Positions 10,528-17,018 of a stretch of 22,823 bases of DNA are shown here, piece after piece. Source of the DNA: JACQFK01 sp035644495. GTDB taxonomy: Bacteria > Planctomycetota > MHYJ01 > JACPRB01. Numbering within the stretch: position 1 is the first letter of the stretch; every line of letters begins with the position of its first letter. The position numbers and the translations under genes were made by a program. The DNA lies in NCBI GenBank assembly GCA_035644495.1, contig DASQOM010000239.1, forward strand, positions 1-22,823, given 5' to 3'. Under the pieces are notes generated by a model. The model was given only the letters and a program-made list of their open reading frames with translations, did no database searches and had not been told where the DNA came from.

Positions 10528-10732
10528 GAAGGAAAACTACAAGGAGATGGCCGACGACGAGCTGAACAAGAAGCTCGACGATCTCGTCAAGGGCCTCTTC
10601 AATCTCCGCTTCCGCAAGGTGACGGACGTCGTGGAAAACCCGGCGCAGTTCAAGAAGGACCGCCGGAATATCGCCCGGATCAAAACGGTGCTGCGCGAAC
10701 GTGAGCTCAAAGCCAAAGTCGAAAAAAAGTAA
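10520..10732 (+). CDS. rpmC: 50S ribosomal protein L29
   Basis: Small helical-hairpin protein near the tunnel exit, 70 residues. DDELNKKLDDLVKGLFNLRFRKVTDVVENPAQFKKDRRNIARIKTVLRER follows the family pattern (the LFNLRFQ-like motif and the RRxIARIKTxLRE end). ATG 10520 overlaps the end of rplP by 8 nt and GAGG lies 6 nt before it. It is the last ribosomal gene of the cluster: rpsQ and rplN, which normally follow, are not here. The last 32 nt overlap the likely start of the zinc-finger gene behind it. Confidence 0.95.
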   Translation: MAKKENYKEMADDELNKKLDDLVKGLFNLRFRKVTDVVENPAQFKKDRRNIARIKTVLRERELKAKVEKK

Positions 10733-11177
10733 GCCCGCCGCCAAACCGGCCGCCGCGTCCGCGAAACCCGCGGCCGAGGCGACCGCCTCCCTCCCCGTCA
10801 AGGGCGGGCTCACCAAGAGCGAGTTGAACGAGTTCAAGGGCCTACTCCTCACCCGCAAGAAGGTCCTGCAGGGCGACGTCAAGACGCTCGAGGACGAGGC
10901 CTGCAAGAAGGGGTCCGACGCCGCCGGCGACCTCTCGACGCTCCCCATGCACATGGCCGACCTCGGCACCGACAGCCACGAGCAGGACATTTCGCTCGGG
11001 CTGATGGAGAACGAGAGCGACGAGATCCACGAGATCCAGGACGCCTTCGACCGGATCAAGGACGGCAGCTTCGGCCTCTGCGAGAACTGCCGCAAAAAGA
11101 TCCCGAAGGAGCGGCTCCGCGCCATCCCCTACACGCGCTTCTGCGTCCCCTGCAAGAAGAAGGAAGAGGGCGTCTAG
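10701..11177 (+). CDS. TraR/DksA-family C4 zinc-finger protein
   Basis: Likely RNA polymerase-binding regulator of the TraR/DksA family, up to 158 residues. Four cysteines form C-x2-C-x17-C-x2-C (LCENC ... FCVPC) near the C-terminus, preceded by a helical segment that would form the coiled coil. The DksA coiled-coil tip DxxDxA is not present; the corresponding region reads MADLGTDSHEQDISLGL, a form seen in DksA-like proteins distinct from DksA itself. The start is uncertain: GTG 10701 overlaps rpmC by 32 nt and gives a Lys/Ala-rich N-terminus (about residues 1-35); I see no convincing start between the rpmC stop and the conserved part. Its position at the end of the S10 operon suggests co-expression with ribosomal proteins. 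lspA follows after 90 bp with its own promoter. Confidence 0.85.
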   Translation: MSSKPKSKKSKPAAKPAAASAKPAAEATASLPVKGGLTKSELNEFKGLLLTRKKVLQGDVKTLEDEACKKGSDAAGDLSTLPMHMADLGTDSHEQDISLGLMENESDEIHEIQDAFDRIKDGSFGLCENCRKKIPKERLRAIPYTRFCVPCKKKEEGV

Positions 11178-11252
11178 CCGGCGCCCGTTCCGCCCCCGCC
11201 GGAAATCCCGGATCCCGACCCGAAACGGATTCTCCTCCGCCCCTGGTGTTTT

Positions 11253-11261
11253 TGGTATGAT
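11253..11261 (+). promoter_or_regulatory. Extended -10 promoter of lspA
   Basis: TGGTATGAT at 11253-11261 is an extended -10 element (TGn plus TATGAT). No good -35 is visible 17 nt upstream. The predicted start at about 11268 coincides with the G of the GTG start codon, so the mRNA would be truly leaderless. Confidence 0.6.
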
Positions 11262-11267
11262 CCCGTC

Positions 11268-11840
11268 GTGCTGAAGCACGCCCTTCTCTTCTTCGCGGTC
11301 GCCTTCGCGGGCGCCGGGCTCGACCTTCTCACCAAGCATCTCGCGTTCGAGCACATCCAGCACTACGAGGAGGTCCGCATCATCGACGGCCTCTTCAGCT
11401 ACAGGCGGACCACGAACCCCGGCGTGGTGTTCGGGATGGGCGCCGGCGCGCAGAAGATCTGGCTGGCCGTGTCGGTGCTCGCCGTGCCGGTGATCCTGGC
11501 CATCTTCTTCACCGTGAAGAAGCCGAAGTGGATCCTGACCCTCGCGCTGGGGATGATCCTGGGCGGCACCCTGGGGAACATGTACGACCGCGTCTTCACG
11601 CCGCTCCACGAGGTCCGCGACTTCATCAAGTTCTACTACCGGCCGTCGGCGGGGGGCGAGAAGATCTGGCCCCTCTTCAATCTCGCCGACGCCTTCATCT
11701 GCGTGGGCGTGTTCCTGCTCACGATCGAGATGATGTTCTTCGACGAAAGGAACCGCAAGCCCGATGAGCCCGCGAAAATCGAGCCTTCGATGCTGGCCGG
11801 ACCCGTCGCGGGGCCCGGTCCGGTCGTTGAAGGGAAGTGA
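11268..11840 (+). CDS. lspA: Lipoprotein signal peptidase (signal peptidase II), first copy
   Basis: Inner-membrane aspartyl protease that removes lipoprotein signal peptides after lipid attachment; 190 residues. Four hydrophobic segments are visible (about residues 1-18, 62-82, 89-107 and 143-163). Conserved motifs are DLLTKHLAF, TTNPGVVFGM, GGTLGNMYDR and FNLADAF; the last two hold the two catalytic aspartates. An insert of about 20 residues (LHEVRDFIKFYYRPSAGGEK) sits between them. The C-terminus has a Pro/Ala/Gly tail of about 25 residues. GTG 11268 fits both the hydrophobic N-terminus and the promoter. The stop overlaps the next gene's start as GTGA. Confidence 0.93.
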   Translation: MLKHALLFFAVAFAGAGLDLLTKHLAFEHIQHYEEVRIIDGLFSYRRTTNPGVVFGMGAGAQKIWLAVSVLAVPVILAIFFTVKKPKWILTLALGMILGGTLGNMYDRVFTPLHEVRDFIKFYYRPSAGGEKIWPLFNLADAFICVGVFLLTIEMMFFDERNRKPDEPAKIEPSMLAGPVAGPGPVVEGK

Positions 11841-12370
11841 GCCGACGGACCGCCGCCTTTCTGGCGATCGCCCTTGCCGGGGCCTGCCTCGACCTGAGCT
11901 CCAAGGCGTTCGTCTTCTCGCGCTTCGGGCCGGGGACCACGACGACGCTGATCCCGGGACTGCTGCGCATCCAGCTCACCACGAATCCGGGCATCGCGGG
12001 GGGTCTCCTTCCGTCGCGCGCCTGGGGCTCCGTCTCGGCCGCCGCCGTTCCGCTGATCGCCTTCGCCTTTCTGAGGCGGCGGGAGGTGGGCAGGACGGAG
12101 CTCCTCTGCGGTGCCCTCATCCTCGCCGGGACGCTCGGCAACGGCTGGGACCGGCTCGCCCGCGGCTCCGTCCGCGACTGGATCCTCGTCCCCTGGATTC
12201 CGAACTTCAACCTGGCGGACGCGATGCTGACCTGCAGCGTCGCCGTCCTCTGCCTGATCTGGATCCTTCATGACCGCAGACCTCTCGGTGACCCTCGGCC
12301 CGCTCCGGCTGGAGAACCCCATGATGGTGGCGTCGGGGACGTCCGGCGGGATCATGGACCGCGTCCTTGA
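11837..12370 (+). CDS. Lipoprotein signal peptidase, second tandem copy
   Basis: Second LspA-like protein, 177 residues, coupled to the first by a GTGA overlap. All family motifs are kept: DLSSKAFVF, TTNPGIAGGL, GTLGNGWDRL and PNFNLADAML, including both catalytic aspartates, so it looks active. Four membrane segments are visible. It lacks the insert found in the first copy, and the two share few residues outside the motifs, suggesting an old duplication or different origin rather than a recent copy. The last roughly 33 codons overlap the start of pyrD in another frame by 101 nt and encode a low-complexity Pro/Arg/Gly tail beyond the normal end of the family. It may recognise a different set of lipoprotein precursors; that is inference. 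Confidence 0.88.
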   Translation: MSRRTAAFLAIALAGACLDLSSKAFVFSRFGPGTTTTLIPGLLRIQLTTNPGIAGGLLPSRAWGSVSAAAVPLIAFAFLRRREVGRTELLCGALILAGTLGNGWDRLARGSVRDWILVPWIPNFNLADAMLTCSVAVLCLIWILHDRRPLGDPRPAPAGEPHDGGVGDVRRDHGPRP

Positions 12371-13190
12371 CGTCCACCGCCTCGGCGCGTTCGTCGAGAA
12401 GACCGTCACGAAGCTGCCGCGCAAGGGCAACCCGTATCCGCGCGTCCACGAGACGCCCAGCGGCATGCTCAACTCGATCGGCCTCGAGGGCTACGGCCTG
12501 GAGGGCTGGATCGGGAAGCGATACCCGGAGATCCGGGACTACCGCTGCAAGCTCATCATCAGCGTGTCGGGCAGCACGATCGAGGAATACGGCGAGCTCG
12601 TCGCCGCCATCGACAAGCTCCCGCGCGTCGACGCGTTCGAGCTGAACATCTCCTGCCCGAACGTCTCGCACGGGACGGACCATGCCGTCGACCCCCGCGC
12701 CACCGAAAAAGTCTGCCGCCTTGCGAAATCGGCCACGTCGCGCCCCGTCTTCGCGAAGCTGACGCCGAACGTGACGGACATCGTCCCGATCGCGAAGGCG
12801 GCGATGGAGGGCGGCGCGGACGGGATCTCGGCGATCAACACCGTGAAGGGCATGGCCATCGACTGGAGGAAGCGGAAGCCGGTGATCGGCGGGCTCACGG
12901 GCGGGCTGTCGGGCCCGGCGATCAAGCCGGTGGCCCTGCGCTTCGTCTGGGAGATCTGCTCCGCGCTCCCCGGCGTCCCGGTGATCGGGATCGGCGGCAT
13001 CAGCACCGCGGACGACGTCCTCGAATTCCTGGTGGCCGGCGCGTCGGCGGTGCAGGTGGGCACGGGCAACTTCTCCAACGCGCAGACCAGCACGAACATC
13101 CTGGACGCCCTGCCGGGAAAACTGGCGGAGGCGAAGGCCGGATCGCTGCGCGAGCTGATCGGCACCTGCCCGAAAAAGCCGCAGCCCTAG
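12270..13190 (+). CDS. pyrD: Dihydroorotate dehydrogenase, class 1B catalytic subunit
   Basis: Flavin (FMN) enzyme oxidising dihydroorotate to orotate in pyrimidine synthesis; 306 residues, normal for class 1. Start MTADLSVTLGPLRLENPMMVASGT matches family N-termini, which supports ATG 12270 despite the 101-nt overlap with the preceding gene. The catalytic Cys129 is in LNISCPNV, typical of class 1, where class 2 uses Ser. INTVKGMAIDW and GGLTGGLSGPAIKPVALR form the FMN/substrate region, and GVPVIGIGGI..ADDVLEFLVAGASAVQVGT binds the phosphate. Overall sequence is closest to the NAD-linked 1B form, which needs the PyrK electron-transfer subunit; no pyrK is in this window. The stop codon overlaps the convergent receiver gene by 4 nt. 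Confidence 0.93.
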   Translation: MTADLSVTLGPLRLENPMMVASGTSGGIMDRVLDVHRLGAFVEKTVTKLPRKGNPYPRVHETPSGMLNSIGLEGYGLEGWIGKRYPEIRDYRCKLIISVSGSTIEEYGELVAAIDKLPRVDAFELNISCPNVSHGTDHAVDPRATEKVCRLAKSATSRPVFAKLTPNVTDIVPIAKAAMEGGADGISAINTVKGMAIDWRKRKPVIGGLTGGLSGPAIKPVALRFVWEICSALPGVPVIGIGGISTADDVLEFLVAGASAVQVGTGNFSNAQTSTNILDALPGKLAEAKAGSLRELIGTCPKKPQP

Positions 13191-13594
13191 GCGGAGCGGT
13201 CCAGCGCCCGGCGCACCTTCCGGATCAGCTCCTTGATCGGAAACGGCTTCTCGATCGGAAGCTCGCCCGGCGGCAGCATCCCCAGCGCCTTCAGCGTGTC
13301 CGCGGGATATCCCGTCATGAAGAAGACCGGCAGTCCGGGCCGGTCGCGCTCGATCCGCCTCGCGAGCGTGGGCCCGTCGAAGCGGGGCATCATGATGTCG
13401 GTGAGGACGAGTTCCACGTCGGGCCGCAGCGCGAGCACGTCGAGCGCCTCCTGGCCGTGCCGGGCGGCCAGGGTGGCGAAGCCCGCAGTGCGGAGGATTT
13501 CGCGGACCAGGTCCAGGACGTCCTCCTCGTCGTCGACGACGAGGATGACGCGTCCCGGATCGGGCGGCTTCGGCGGCTTGCCCCCGGTTTGCAC
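13187..13594 (-). CDS. Single-domain response regulator (receiver only)
   Basis: CheY-like phosphoacceptor domain of 135 residues with no output domain. The acidic pair Asp21-Asp22, phosphorylation site Asp66 (in VLTDIMMP), Thr94 (FFMTGYP) and Lys116 (IEKPFP) are all present, so it should be phosphorylatable. The N-terminal 14 residues are Pro/Lys/Gly-rich. GTG 13594 is preceded by CAGGGA. No histidine kinase is nearby. It could relay phosphate in a phosphorelay or act by protein contact. The stop overlaps the pyrD stop on the other strand through a shared CTAG. Confidence 0.9.
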   Translation of the reverse strand: MQTGGKPPKPPDPGRVILVVDDEEDVLDLVREILRTAGFATLAARHGQEALDVLALRPDVELVLTDIMMPRFDGPTLARRIERDRPGLPVFFMTGYPADTLKALGMLPPGELPIEKPFPIKELIRKVRRALDRSA

Positions 13595-13659
13595 TCCCTG
13601 AAATACTCGATGATTCCTTAAGGATTTGCGAGTCTTCCGTCAGCGTGCGATGAAGAGGA

Positions 13660-13695
13660 CCGGCGCGCGCCGGGGGGAGACCCGGCGCGCGCCGG
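13660..13695 (-). terminator. Repeated GC palindrome, probable terminator of the 13712-15364 gene
   Basis: The 14-nt palindrome CCGGCGCGCGCCGG occurs at 13660-13673 and again at 13682-13695, 8 nt apart. The two copies can pair into one 14-bp stem with an 8-nt loop, or each can fold on itself. On the - strand it is followed by TCCTCTTC, a weak T-rich tail. It sits 16 nt after the stop of the upstream gene and before the receiver gene. Confidence 0.5.
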
Positions 13696-13711
13696 AGGAT
13701 GCAGGCGCGCG

Positions 13712-15364
13712 CTACTTCTTCACGGAACTGCCGAACACGTTCGGGAGGCGGTAGTAGACCTCGAGGGTCATCGCGTTGAGGGCCGTCGCGTAGACTCGGC
13801 CGCCTTCGGCGCCCCAGCGGTCCTGGTCGGAATTCCACGAGCCGTTGGAGCAGCCGTCCTTGCGGGTCTTCTGGCTGGCCACCAGGGTGTTCCTCATCGG
13901 CTCGTTCCACTTGCGCCACATCCCGCCGTCCGGGCCGTCGAACTGGAACAGCGCCATGGACGAGTAGTACCAGTAGTAGAAGTCGATCTTGCTCGGCTTC
14001 CACTCGGGGAGGTCGGCGACCAGGAGGTTGACCGAATTGAGGGCGGGCTCGCTCCTCCGCTTCTGCATGAAGATGCGGGACATGACCGCGACGGCCGACA
14101 TGGACTCGTGATGGTCGAATTGCTCGTTCTTTCCCGGGACATACACCTTGCCGGTGCCGCGGCCGTTGTAGCCGACCCGGGCGTAGCCGGCGGTCTCCGT
14201 CGCCTCGTTGAGCCAGGCGAGAGCCCCTTCGTACGCCGAGCGGGGGAAGCTGAGGTCGGAGAGCTCCGCGGACTTGAGGGCCATGATCGCCCATCCGGTG
14301 ACCGAGGTGTCGTTATCTCCGCACTTCGCGCTGTAACGCCAGCCCCTGCCGGGGTTCTGGCAGGCCACGACGAAGTCGACGGCCTTCTGGGCCGGCTCCC
14401 TGAGGGGCGCGGAGACGGTCATGCCGTAGGCCTCGGAGAGGGCCAGGGCCGCGACGCAGTGGCTGTACATGTACTTCATGCCGCGCTCGCCGACGCAGCC
14501 TTCGGGATCCTGGTGGGAGAGGAGCCATTGCAGGCCCCGCTTCACGGTCTGGCCGAAGCGGAAGGTCTGGCCGGGATGGAGCGGATCGGGGACCTCATCC
14601 TTCGACAGCTGGGAGTATCCTGCTCCGAGGAACGCGAGGATCGAGAGGCCGGTGACGCCGGCGTCGTAGTCGCGCTCGCCGGCTCCGCCGCAGCGGCCCT
14701 CGGTGCACTGGGACGGGAAGCCCTCGGCGGCCCAGCCGCCCTCGGGGCCCTGGTGGCGCGCCAGCCATCGGAGCGCGGCCGTGACCGCGCTCTCGCTTTC
14801 GATGCTCCCTCCGCCCGCCGCGACGAGGTTTGCATGACCGCCGATGCGACCGCCGTAGCGTCCGGAACCCCCGCCGCCCACGCCCGGGCCCATCGTGTCA
14901 TAGACGCCGGCGTTCACGCCGGCCTGGCGCCCGCGGATTCCGGGGGCCTGCCCGGGGGTATAAGACAGGAACGTGAAGCCATCTCCTCTCATCTGCCGGG
15001 TTTCCTCATGGTCGTCGGACTCGTTGTGGTCCGAGAGTTTCGCCTCCGGGAAGAAGATCGCCGGTTCGTCCGTCGGCGTCTGCTGCTGGTCGTCCTTCGG
15101 CATGCCCTTCCGGTCGAACACGTCGCGCGGCCGCTCCAGTTCCTGGATCATCGGCGATGATCTCGCGGACACCATGACGGTGACCTCGCCCTCGTCGACG
15201 GCGATCAGCTTTTCGATGGCGACCAGCGTCGCCCCGAGAATCAGCACGGCGTGGAGGCCCATCGAGAGCATCCACCAGGGCGCATTGCTGAACCATGCCC
15301 TCTTCTGCTCGATCACCGGTTCCGGGCGATCGTCGGCCGGATCAACGTCGTCGTGGGTCGTCAT
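13712..15364 (-). CDS. Membrane-anchored alpha/alpha-toroid (prenyltransferase/squalene-oxidase-like repeat) protein
   Basis: Protein of 550 residues, function unknown. Residues 1-28 are charged and cytoplasmic, 29-50 (PWWMLSMGLHAVLILGATLV) form one membrane helix like a TonB N-terminus, and 51-185 are a low-complexity linker with acidic, Pro- and Gly-rich parts. Residues about 190-545 hold repeats of the terpene-cyclase/prenyltransferase toroid: RWLARHQGPEGGW, QWLLSHQDPEGC, DFVVACQNPGRGWRY and similar QxxxGGW-like motifs. The C-terminal block DFYYWYYSSMALFQFDG ... RVYATALNAMTLEVYYR resembles proteins abundant in planctomycetes. The DxDD cyclase motif is not seen, so terpene cyclisation is unlikely; a periplasmic binding or scaffold role is possible. 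ATG 15364 has AGGGGGA about 6 nt before it; upstream in-frame codons run through the neighbouring gene's DNA. Confidence 0.85.
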   Translation of the reverse strand: MTTHDDVDPADDRPEPVIEQKRAWFSNAPWWMLSMGLHAVLILGATLVAIEKLIAVDEGEVTVMVSARSSPMIQELERPRDVFDRKGMPKDDQQQTPTDEPAIFFPEAKLSDHNESDDHEETRQMRGDGFTFLSYTPGQAPGIRGRQAGVNAGVYDTMGPGVGGGGSGRYGGRIGGHANLVAAGGGSIESESAVTAALRWLARHQGPEGGWAAEGFPSQCTEGRCGGAGERDYDAGVTGLSILAFLGAGYSQLSKDEVPDPLHPGQTFRFGQTVKRGLQWLLSHQDPEGCVGERGMKYMYSHCVAALALSEAYGMTVSAPLREPAQKAVDFVVACQNPGRGWRYSAKCGDNDTSVTGWAIMALKSAELSDLSFPRSAYEGALAWLNEATETAGYARVGYNGRGTGKVYVPGKNEQFDHHESMSAVAVMSRIFMQKRRSEPALNSVNLLVADLPEWKPSKIDFYYWYYSSMALFQFDGPDGGMWRKWNEPMRNTLVASQKTRKDGCSNGSWNSDQDRWGAEGGRVYATALNAMTLEVYYRLPNVFGSSVKK

Positions 15365-15471
15365 GGCGCGTCCCCCTGCAGGAGTCGAAATCCGTCCCGC
15401 TTCGCGTGAAGCGACCCGGACATGAACGGACCGCGCCGGAAAAGGTTCAGAGCAGGGAGGGAGGATGGGGG

Positions 15472-16467
15472 TCAGGAGTTCTTGAGCTTGTACTCGATCA
15501 GCCTGCTGCGGCGGCCGAAGATCCGGCCGACGATGAACTTGAGCTGCCCGAGCATCTGCGGAAATTTCCCGAGGGTGACGTAGAACGCATAGGGGGCGGC
15601 GTCCCCGGCGGCGAAGCCCCGCCGGAGCATCGCCCGGCGCACCCGCCAGAAGAGGAGGGGATATGCGAGGAACAGCGCCGAACTGATCCCGCGCGTCGGC
15701 CACGCGAGACCGAGGGCGAGCAGCGGCACGAGCAGGCCCCAAAACCAGTTGCTCCGCGCCTCGCGGACCCAGTGGCGCTCCGGCGGCTTCCCGTGCAGGG
15801 ACGAGCCCTCCGCGTAAGCGTGGCCCCCCCGGACGTTCCGCTTCCACCACTGGCCGAAGCGGGTCATGTCGGCGTCGTGCAGCGTCATCTCCGCGTCCAC
15901 GCGCAGGATCTCCCACCCTTTCTGTCGCAGGCGGACGCAGAGCTCGGGCTCCTCTCCCGCGATCAGGTCCGGCGAGAATCCGCCGACCTCCTTGAAGGCC
16001 GAGACGCGCATCTGGGCGTCGCCGCCGCAGGCCTTCGCCGCGCCCACCGGCGTGTTCCACTCCATGTCGCAAAGCCGGTTGTAGATCGTCGCCCCGGGGC
16101 GGCGCTCGCGGCGGCGGCCGCAGACGACGCCCAGCTTCGGATTCGCCGCCAGCTCGCGCTCGGCCCGCTCCATCCAGGCCGCCGCGATCTCGCAGTCGCC
16201 GTCGGCGAACTGCACGAACTCCACCCCCGTGTCCAGCGCGGAGAGCCGCTCGAAGCCCGCGTTGCGGGCCCGTGCGGCCGTGAAGGGGAGAGTCATGTCG
16301 AGTTCGACGACCTCGACGCCCTGCGAGCGCGCCCACGCGACGCTGCCGTCGCCCGATCCGGAGTCGACGTAGACGACGGTCCTCCCGCCCCCGACGACCG
16401 AGGCCAGGCATCGCTTCAGCCGGTCCCCCTCGTTGCGTCCGATCGTCACGACGCCGACCCGCGTCAC
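15472..16467 (-). CDS. Glycosyltransferase family 2 with C-terminal membrane segment
   Basis: Inverting GT-A glycosyltransferase, 331 residues, probably acting on a cell-surface glycan at the inner face of the membrane. RVGVVTIGRNEGDRLKRCL starts the nucleotide-binding fold, VVYVDSGSGDGS follows at 32-43, the metal-binding DxD is DGD at 89-91, and GEEPELCVRLR at 171-181 contains the acceptor-side acidic residues. A hydrophobic region at about 242-275 probably anchors it. The GTG start at 16467 overlaps the stop of the acetyltransferase gene (GTGA). It is the last gene of a three-gene coupled unit; the toroid protein follows after 107 bp that hold only a small 6-bp hairpin (15398-15413). Confidence 0.9.
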   Translation of the reverse strand: MTRVGVVTIGRNEGDRLKRCLASVVGGGRTVVYVDSGSGDGSVAWARSQGVEVVELDMTLPFTAARARNAGFERLSALDTGVEFVQFADGDCEIAAAWMERAERELAANPKLGVVCGRRRERRPGATIYNRLCDMEWNTPVGAAKACGGDAQMRVSAFKEVGGFSPDLIAGEEPELCVRLRQKGWEILRVDAEMTLHDADMTRFGQWWKRNVRGGHAYAEGSSLHGKPPERHWVREARSNWFWGLLVPLLALGLAWPTRGISSALFLAYPLLFWRVRRAMLRRGFAAGDAAPYAFYVTLGKFPQMLGQLKFIVGRIFGRRSRLIEYKLKNS

Positions 16468-17018
16468 GGGCTCACCCCGGCCGGCGCGAGGATCTTCGCG
16501 GGGATCCCGACCGCGCTTGCGCCATCCGGGACGTCGATGAGCACGACGGCGTTCGCGCCGACCGCGGCGTCGTCGCCGATCCGGACCGCGCCGAGGATCT
16601 TGGCGCCGGCGCCGACATTGACGCGGTGGCCGAGGACCGGCGCGTCGGCGGGGCGGTCGAGGCTGCGGTTGCCCAGGGTGCAGCCCTGGCGGATGATGCT
16701 GCCGTCGCCGATGACGCAGTTGCCGTGGATGACGATGCCGGACTGGTGCTCGAAGACCACGCGGCGGCCGAGCTTCACGGTACACGGCAGCTCGATGCCG
16801 TAGACGTTGCGGCAGCGCCGGAACATCATGCGGTAGAGGATGCTGAACGGGGCGCGCAAAAGCTTCGGCCGGATCTTCATCCGCCAGTTGCCGAAGCGGT
16901 GCGCGGCGACGACGCGGAAGCCGGGCTTGGTCCAGTCGCGTCCGTGGGCGTCCCAGTCCTCGCGGATCTGCGCCCAGAGTCCCGGGAGGGGCGCGCCGGG
17001 CTCGGTGGGGCCGCTCAC
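16464..17018 (-). CDS. Hexapeptide-repeat acetyltransferase (CysE-like)
   Basis: Left-handed beta-helix O-acetyltransferase of 184 residues, related to serine acetyltransferase. Hexapeptide repeats run from about residue 88 to the end (GIVIHGNCVIGDGSIIRQGCTLGN ... VNVGAGAKILGAVRIGDDAAVGANAVVL), ending in the acetyl-CoA-binding SAVGIPAKI. Compared with E. coli CysE, the catalytic His of the LDH triplet is kept (FEH), but Asp143 is replaced by Glu and the DIH motif has become ELP. Standing between two glycosyltransferases and coupled to both by GTGA overlaps, it more probably acetylates a sugar or glycan than serine. GTG 17018 is chosen because it overlaps the upstream stop and gives a usual length. 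Confidence 0.85.
   Translation of the reverse strand: MSGPTEPGAPLPGLWAQIREDWDAHGRDWTKPGFRVVAAHRFGNWRMKIRPKLLRAPFSILYRMMFRRCRNVYGIELPCTVKLGRRVVFEHQSGIVIHGNCVIGDGSIIRQGCTLGNRSLDRPADAPVLGHRVNVGAGAKILGAVRIGDDAAVGANAVVLIDVPDGASAVGIPAKILAPAGVSP

Noticed and set aside
8658..10565. 635-codon + strand frame
   Set aside because: Out-of-frame shadow of rpsS to rplP; Arg/Gly/Pro/Ala-rich with no domain.
11178..11252. Terminator between the zinc-finger gene and lspA
   Set aside because: CCGGC/GCCGG can pair (about 11178-11202), but only 5 bp with a long loop and no T-run.
12207..14294. 695-codon - strand frame
   Set aside because: It crosses pyrD antisense, the receiver gene in another frame and the start of the toroid gene. 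No conserved motif.
15365..16411. N-terminal extension of the toroid protein to 899 residues
   Set aside because: The extra part is the out-of-frame translation of the neighbouring glycosyltransferase. The ATG at 15364 has a Shine-Dalgarno sequence and begins a normal TonB-like N-terminus.
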